Source: an uncultured Opitutales bacterium (lineage in GTDB: Bacteria > Verrucomicrobiota > Verrucomicrobiia > Opitutales > UBA9783). Taken from it: a stretch of DNA of 10,506 nt. The translations under genes were made by a program, and so were the position numbers. The notes under the pieces were generated by a model. The model had not been told where the DNA came from and searched no databases. It was given only the letters and a program-made list of their open reading frames with translations. The DNA is taken from positions 1 to 10,506 of the forward strand of contig CAKUXH010000031.1 in assembly GCA_934700265.1 (NCBI GenBank), read 5' to 3'. Shown here piece by piece: positions 7,161-10,506 of the stretch. Each line of letters begins with the position of its first letter. The stretch's first letter is position 1.

Positions 7161-8144
7161 TTGAAAAAAAATGCAAGAGTAAAGAAAAGAGTTTTATTAG
7201 CTATACCTTCTTTTCTAGATCCAGAATTATTTCAAAAAAAAGGTAAAATAGGTCCTATTTTGCAAATGATTCATGAGCATGATTTTGATGAAGTAATTTT
7301 AGTAGGCTTGCAAGTATGGCGTTTGAATGCATTTTTAACCGAACAAGCAATTAATACCCACTTCCCCAAAATTAAAGTTACTCGATATATTCTTAATATA
7401 AATAATATCGGGTCTTACAAAGAAGTTTTTTATGAGCTTAAAAATCTTCTTACAAATTGTGAAAATCAATTACAAGGTATCTGCGATGAACCTGTGGTTT
7501 TACTGCCACCATCCGTTTGTGATTGTTTACTTGACTGTTGGTTATTGTTGACAACTTCACTAAATATAAATGTTCGCATTTGCCAAGTTGAGCCTCATTA
7601 TTCATCAGAAGGTGTTTACTTGCAAAATACAGAAGATCAAAACCTTGATTGGTTATTCGAAAATGATATGGAATTTCGTGATTTCAATCGTCGTAAAACA
7701 CTTTCCCAAGAAATCAGCTGCCTAACTCAACCGCAGTTATCTTCGTTACAAGCTCTATGTTTAAATAAAAAAGCCTTCTGCTTACAAGGACTAGATTCTG
7801 AAATGAATCTTTCCATCCAACGACATTTTGCAAAAACTGCACGACAAAATAATCAAAACTACTTATTTATCGATTGTTCTGAAATCCCAGAGGAAATTAT
7901 GCATGCAGTATTATGCGGTTATAAAAAATCCATCGATACAAATAAAACAATCGAACGTAAAGGTTTATTTTCTAAGATAAAAAGTGGATGGCTTGTTTTG
8001 TCCGATTTTGAAAAATTATCATTAGAAATTCAGCAATACCTCAAACAAATTTCTCATAACGAAAAAGATCTTCATGTGATAGGAATAGAAAATAAATCAT
8101 CACAAACATCCCCTGTTTTCCCAAGTTTCCCATTCACGACGTAA
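7161..8144 (+). CDS. degenerate CARF (RtcR-like) plus sigma54-type AAA+ protein, truncated, catalytic motifs lost
   Basis: With the TTG start this is a 327-residue cytoplasmic protein. Residues 9-145 look like the CARF/Rossmann sensor of RtcR-type regulators: strand KKRVLLAIPSFLDPE, then GPILQMIHEHDFDEVILVG, and CWLLLTTSLNINVRICQVEP. The expected Gly-Thr-rich ligand motif before WLLL is replaced by PPSVCDCLLDC. Residues 205-312 align by eye with a sigma54-activator AAA+ core: FIDCSEIPEEIMHAVLCGYKK matches 'VNCAAIPEELLESELFGHEK', and KGLFSKIKSGWLVLSDFEKLSLEIQQYLKQI matches the Walker B region. Walker A is lost (GLDSEMNL, Asn216 where Lys belongs), GAFTGA is lost (SIDTNK, 257-262), and Walker B Asp-Glu became Ser281-Asp282. 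The frame stops after the sensor-1 region, so no lid, arginine finger or HTH remains. Eleven Cys are present. The start is uncertain: GTG 7158 and a hydrophobic extension to ATG 6987 are also in frame, but the extension would cover the pump promoter. It may be a regulator remnant or an incipient pseudogene. Confidence 0.6.
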   Translation: MKKNARVKKRVLLAIPSFLDPELFQKKGKIGPILQMIHEHDFDEVILVGLQVWRLNAFLTEQAINTHFPKIKVTRYILNINNIGSYKEVFYELKNLLTNCENQLQGICDEPVVLLPPSVCDCLLDCWLLLTTSLNINVRICQVEPHYSSEGVYLQNTEDQNLDWLFENDMEFRDFNRRKTLSQEISCLTQPQLSSLQALCLNKKAFCLQGLDSEMNLSIQRHFAKTARQNNQNYLFIDCSEIPEEIMHAVLCGYKKSIDTNKTIERKGLFSKIKSGWLVLSDFEKLSLEIQQYLKQISHNEKDLHVIGIENKSSQTSPVFPSFPFTT

Positions 8145-8167
8145 TTGTTTACTTCCAATTACGGTCG
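8137..8167. other. hairpin spanning the stops of two convergent genes
   Basis: CGACGTAATTG (8137-8147) pairs with CAATTAC plus GTCG (8156-8162 and 8164-8167), with one bulged G at 8163 and an 8-nt loop. The stem covers the stop codons of the CARF-like gene and of comM, which are only 4 nt apart. It could slow or end transcription from both sides, but neither strand has a U-tract after it, so it is not a classical intrinsic terminator. Confidence 0.35.
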
Positions 8168-9657
8168 AAACAACGATATTGCATAGCTTCCATAAGATGT
8201 TTTTGTTGAAGGTTTTCAGAATCTTCAAGATCAGCAATTGTTCGTGCAATTTTTAAAACTTTATGGTAAGCTTTGGCAGATAACTGTAATTGTTGACAAG
8301 CATTCTGAAGCCAAATTAAATCATTCATAGAACAATGACAAGTGGCTTCAATTTGTGGAGCAGACAAATACGCATTGCATGTCTTAGTACGTGCTAATTG
8401 CCGATCCCTGGCAGCTATAATTCTTTGACGTACTGTAAGCGTATTTTCTTCATTCTCCTGTGATAATTGAAATGCAGACAAATTGACCGGTTGAACCTCT
8501 AATTGAAGATCAAATCGATCCAACAATGGACCACTAATACGAGCCCGATATTGCTGAATTTGTTTTTGAGAACAAGTACAATGTCTCTGATTATTTCCAA
8601 AATAACCACAAGGACATGGATTCATCGCTGCTATACAAAGCGTCCGACAAGGGAATGTTAACTTTCCATTAGATCTTACAATAGACACAGACCCATTTTC
8701 CAAAGGTTGTCGAAGCATCTCCAGCACCGTTCGTTTAAACTCAGGTAATTCATCTAAAAATAAAACCCCATTATGTGCCAAAGAAATTTCACCTGGTTTA
8801 GGAATTATTCCACCTCCGATAAGTCCTGCATCGCTTACATTGTGATGAGGTGAACGAAATGGCCGACATCGATGTACTATATCAACCGCAATATCACATG
8901 CAGAGTGAATTTTTAATATCTCAAGCCATTCATCATATGTGGGAGGAGGCATTAACTCTGGGATACATTTTGCAATCATAGACTTTCCACAACCCAGTGG
9001 TCCCATCATTAATAAATTATGATTTCCTGCAACGGCAATTTCAATCACACGTTTTAAAATCTTTTGCCCATGAATTCCACAAATATCATTAATGATAGAC
9101 TTTTCTTCCAAATGACTTTCAGGACTAAGTGGCGATAATATTTTTTGCCCTTTTAAAAATTCAACACATTCTCGTAAATTTTTTAAACCATAAACTTCTA
9201 TTCCTTCTACAAACGTAGCTGCTCTTGCACATTCTAAAGGTAAAACAACCCCACGCTTGCCCAATTTCTTTGCGAGTAAAGCAAGATTAAAAGTTCCAGG
9301 CACAGAGCGTAATTCTCCTGATAAACTAAGTTCTCCTGCAATTAAAAAATTCGATGCATAAACAAGATTAGCTTGTTGTGTAGCAGCAACAATAGCAAGC
9401 GCAATTGGAAGGTCATAAATAGGACCTTCTTTTCGGAGGTTTCCGGGGGCTAGATTAATTGTCGTCCGAGAAATAGGTAGCATAAAGCCACAGTTACCTA
9501 ATGCCGAAAATACACGATTTTGAGATTCTTTAACAGCCGCATCTGGCAAACCAACGATAACCCATTTAAGTTCACCTCTTTCACCCGTATTAACTTCCAC
9601 TTGAACTGGAAACGCATCAATACCGTACAAACTACCTGAATGAATAACTGAAAGCAT
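8149..9657 (-). CDS. comM: ComM/YifB-family Mg-chelatase-like AAA+ ATPase
   Basis: The product is a 502-residue cytoplasmic AAA+ protein. In naturally transformable Gram-negatives ComM is a hexameric helicase that promotes branch migration during integration of incoming DNA. The N-terminal ChlI-like domain (about 1-170) begins MLSVIHSGSLYGIDAFPVQVEVN and holds VGLPDAAVKESQNRV and the INLAPGNLRKEG stretch. The Mg-chelatase AAA+ core has Walker A GPLGCGKS (219-226), RPFRSPHHNVSDAGLIGGG (265-283), Walker B GVLFLDELPEF (297-307), the Cys-rich NPCPCGYFGNNQRHCTC (346-362) and GPLLDRFDL (376-384). The C-terminal helical domain ends near the stop. I chose the ATG at 9655-9657 because family members begin there and AGGA lies 4 nt before it. 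An in-frame GTG at 9717 would add 20 residues unlike the family. The gene follows the small HTH gene on the same strand and converges on the CARF-like gene. Other competence genes are not visible, so its role in transformation here is inferred. Confidence 0.95.
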   Translation of the reverse strand: MLSVIHSGSLYGIDAFPVQVEVNTGERGELKWVIVGLPDAAVKESQNRVFSALGNCGFMLPISRTTINLAPGNLRKEGPIYDLPIALAIVAATQQANLVYASNFLIAGELSLSGELRSVPGTFNLALLAKKLGKRGVVLPLECARAATFVEGIEVYGLKNLRECVEFLKGQKILSPLSPESHLEEKSIINDICGIHGQKILKRVIEIAVAGNHNLLMMGPLGCGKSMIAKCIPELMPPPTYDEWLEILKIHSACDIAVDIVHRCRPFRSPHHNVSDAGLIGGGIIPKPGEISLAHNGVLFLDELPEFKRTVLEMLRQPLENGSVSIVRSNGKLTFPCRTLCIAAMNPCPCGYFGNNQRHCTCSQKQIQQYRARISGPLLDRFDLQLEVQPVNLSAFQLSQENEENTLTVRQRIIAARDRQLARTKTCNAYLSAPQIEATCHCSMNDLIWLQNACQQLQLSAKAYHKVLKIARTIADLEDSENLQQKHLMEAMQYRCFDRNWK

Positions 9658-9674
9658 AATGTCCTGACTATATT

Positions 9675-9693
9675 TATAAGAAATTCTCTTATA
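9675..9693. repeat. 7-bp inverted repeat in the comM leader
   Basis: TATAAGA (9675-9681) and TCTTATA (9687-9693) are exact reverse complements around a 5-nt loop, AATTC. The hairpin sits 9 nt ahead of the AGGA ribosome site of comM, close enough to affect translation or to serve as a protein-binding dyad. There is no U-tract. Confidence 0.35.
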
Positions 9694-9720
9694 TGTGTCC
9701 AGGTTAAAAATAACCACACA
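9694..9720. repeat. second inverted repeat in the gap between the HTH gene and comM
   Basis: TGTGT and GGTTA (9694-9698, 9702-9706), separated by a 3-nt bulge CCA, pair with TAACC and ACACA (9711-9720) around a 4-nt loop AAAA. This gives ten base pairs in all. It directly adjoins the hairpin at 9675-9693 and overlaps the putative -10 box at 9707-9712, so it might be an operator for comM. Confidence 0.35.
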
Positions 9721-9735
9721 CTATCAGAATATCAA
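9707..9735 (-). promoter_or_regulatory. possible promoter of comM
   Basis: On the minus strand TTGATA (9730-9735; 5 of 6 matches) is 17 bp from TATTTT (9707-9712; 4 of 6 matches). It would start transcripts near 9700 and give comM a leader of about 43 nt containing the 9675-9693 hairpin. In an AT-rich gap such matches are easy to find, so this is weak. comM could also be read through from the HTH gene upstream. Confidence 0.3.
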
Positions 9736-9739
9736 TTCT

Positions 9740-10036
9740 TTACCCTTCGATAGCCCTAAATCTCTGCTGAAAATCTTCTGCGTTATAATTAGCTGTTTCC
9801 ATAAAAAATAAAATAAGACTCGAACGAGAGATATGATATGATTTTCGTTTTTCTTTACCTCGTTCTGCCTTCGCATTCCACCCATGCCCTAATAATTTTT
9901 GATTATCAAAACAATCACGAACATATTGTTCGCTACACCCAAGAATAGCAGCAACTTCTTTTACAGTATACCACGCTTGATTATTGGGCAAAAAGTTTTC
10001 AAAAAATAAATAATTATTGTCCGTTTTTTTAAGCAT
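9740..10036 (-). CDS. small helix-turn-helix DNA-binding protein (MerR/excisionase-like fold)
   Basis: This is a 98-residue protein with one recognisable element. The winged HTH signature is WYTVKEVAAILGCSEQYVRD (22-41), with a first helix around 24-31, a GCS turn and a recognition helix around 35-44. A basic stretch (KAERGKEKRK, 56-65) and SYHISRSSLILFFMETANY (66-84) probably form the wing and last helix, as in HTH_17/MerR-like proteins. Codon 1 is the ATG at 10034-10036, preceded by AAGGA at 6-nt spacing, so the start is well supported. It lies 82 nt upstream of comM on the same strand, with TTGACA-type promoter sequences in front of it. It resembles small HTH proteins of unknown role that I recall from PVC bacteria. 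A nucleoid-associated or transcription role is inferred, and no target is known. Confidence 0.8.
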   Translation of the reverse strand: MLKKTDNNYLFFENFLPNNQAWYTVKEVAAILGCSEQYVRDCFDNQKLLGHGWNAKAERGKEKRKSYHISRSSLILFFMETANYNAEDFQQRFRAIEG

Positions 10037-10056
10037 TTTAAGTCCTTTTGTTTTTG

Positions 10057-10077
10057 AATGTCTTGCTATTAATGTCT
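10057..10077. repeat. 7-bp direct repeat upstream of the HTH gene
   Basis: AATGTCT occurs at 10057-10063 and again at 10071-10077, a 14-bp offset. The second copy overlaps the suggested -10 box of the HTH gene promoter and the first lies just downstream of it. Such tandem half-sites could bind the HTH protein itself (autoregulation), but there are only two short copies, so the support is modest. Confidence 0.25.
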
Positions 10078-10101
10078 AGCCTAATTTATCAATTTTGTCA
10101 A
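10073..10101 (-). promoter_or_regulatory. candidate promoter of the HTH gene
   Basis: On the minus strand a perfect -35 box TTGACA (10096-10101) is followed after 17 bp by TAGACA (10073-10078), a weak -10 match of 3 of 6 positions. The leader to the ATG at 10036 would be about 30 nt and carries the AAGGA ribosome site. Confidence 0.35.
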
Positions 10102-10224
10102 TCTTTAAACTTAAAAACAATCTTCAACATTGGCTAAGATTTTCATACATATCGCTCAAATATACGAATATTATTCATAAAAATCTAACTATCCACACCC
10201 AAAAATACTTCTATATAAAAATTC

Positions 10225-10252
10225 TTGTCAATAACCATCGAAAGAATAATAT
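10225..10252 (+). promoter_or_regulatory. possible promoter of the ABC exporter gene
   Basis: TTGTCA (10225-10230; 5 of 6 matches to the -35 consensus) is 16 bp from TAATAT (10247-10252; 4 of 6 matches). Transcription would then begin about 10259, right at the ATG, implying an almost leaderless message. This agrees with the absence of a good Shine-Dalgarno site but is weak evidence by itself. The rest of the 10037-10260 gap is AT-rich and shows no further gene. Confidence 0.3.
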
Positions 10253-10260
10253 TATACATA

Positions 10261-10506
10261 ATGAAAAATACTTTTTTTGCCTTGTGTTTTCACTATGTTT
10301 CTAAGCACAAACGTTTGTTTTTTACTGCATTTATTTTTGGATGCATCTATGGATTAATGAGCGGGCTAGGATTACCCATTTTATTTGAAAAGGTTTTTAA
10401 AAAAATATTTGAAGATCCCGTTAATTACTCGTTTTCTTCCATCCTAGGAATTGCCCTTCTCTTACCTTTAGGATTTTTTATTCGTGGTCTTTTTGGCTAT
10501 TTTAGT
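10261..10506 (+). CDS. start of a MsbA-like ABC exporter (partial, 82 codons)
   Basis: The frame opens at the ATG at 10261 and runs off the right edge, so only the first two membrane segments are seen. Residues about 18-40 (LFFTAFIFGCIYGLMSGLGLPI) form TM1. After a short loop (FEKVFKKIFEDPVNYS), residues 60-82 (SILGIALLLPLGFFIRGLFGYFS) form TM2. The spacing and the LxxLGFFIRGLFGYFS wording match the N-terminus of lipid-A/multidrug ABC exporters such as MsbA, where the same place reads I-L-R-G-x-x-x-Y. Those proteins are half-transporters that flip lipids across the inner membrane using ATP; the nucleotide-binding domain would be downstream. No clear ribosome site precedes the ATG. The substrate cannot be told from this fragment. 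Confidence 0.6.
   Translation, partial: MKNTFFALCFHYVSKHKRLFFTAFIFGCIYGLMSGLGLPILFEKVFKKIFEDPVNYSFSSILGIALLLPLGFFIRGLFGYFS

Noticed and set aside
7161..8144. Presence of a CRISPR system suggested by the CARF-like domain
   Set aside because: No repeat-spacer array or cas gene is visible. CARF domains also occur in RtcR-type RNA-repair regulators, which this protein resembles more.
9658..9717. Upstream GTG start for comM
   Set aside because: The added 20 residues do not resemble the family, which begins at the ML...YGID strand. The ATG at 9655-9657 has an AGGA site, and the extension would run through the hairpins.
10136..10193. AGATTTT ... AAAATCT and GAATATTATTC inverted repeats in the 10037-10260 gap
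   Set aside because: The arms are short, the first has a long loop, and both are easily expected by chance in AT-rich sequence.
10095..10304. A 69-codon open frame on the + strand before and over the exporter start
   Set aside because: Its composition is that of AT-rich noncoding DNA and it overlaps the exporter start in another frame.

Overview
This AT-rich window comes from a Gram-negative bacterium: it encodes an outer-membrane efflux lipoprotein, a periplasmic adaptor and an RND pump. Small compact intergenic gaps, A/T-ending codons and weak or missing Shine-Dalgarno sites in places fit a host-associated or reduced genome. From remembered resemblance only, the CARF-sigma54-type protein and the small HTH protein next to comM recall Verrucomicrobiota and related PVC bacteria. 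That placement is an inference of low confidence.

Layout. (1) Positions 3-242 (+) hold the 3' end of an unrecognised gene. (2) Positions 252-7020 (-) form a four-gene operon: outer-membrane factor lipoprotein, membrane-fusion adaptor, MdtC/MdtB-like RND transporter, and mnmA (tRNA 2-thiouridylase). The last two genes overlap by 8 nt. The genes read right to left from a promoter near 7059-7086. (3) Divergent from the operon, about 7161-8144 (+) encodes a 327-residue protein. Its N-terminal half looks like the CARF (Rossmann) sensor of RtcR-type regulators and its C-terminal half like a sigma54-type AAA+ domain. Nucleotide-binding, sigma54-contacting and Walker B motifs are all gone, and the lid and DNA-binding domains are absent. 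A perfect 11-bp inverted repeat lies between it and the pump promoter. (4) Convergent with it, 8149-9657 (-) is a comM/yifB-type Mg-chelatase-like AAA+ protein, preceded by a small HTH protein (9740-10036, -). The 82-nt gap between these two holds two hairpins and a possible promoter. (5) At 10261 (+) a MsbA-like ABC exporter begins and runs off the window.

The pump genes form a complete tripartite export system, and mnmA is translationally tied to its last gene. The most unusual item is the doubly degenerate CARF/AAA+ protein, which has kept a long open frame after losing essentially every catalytic motif of its family. It may now act as a non-enzymatic sensor or scaffold, or it may be an early pseudogene. 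No tRNA, rRNA, CRISPR array, insertion sequence or origin was seen. No gene-free stretch exceeds 300 bases; the longest is 10037-10260.
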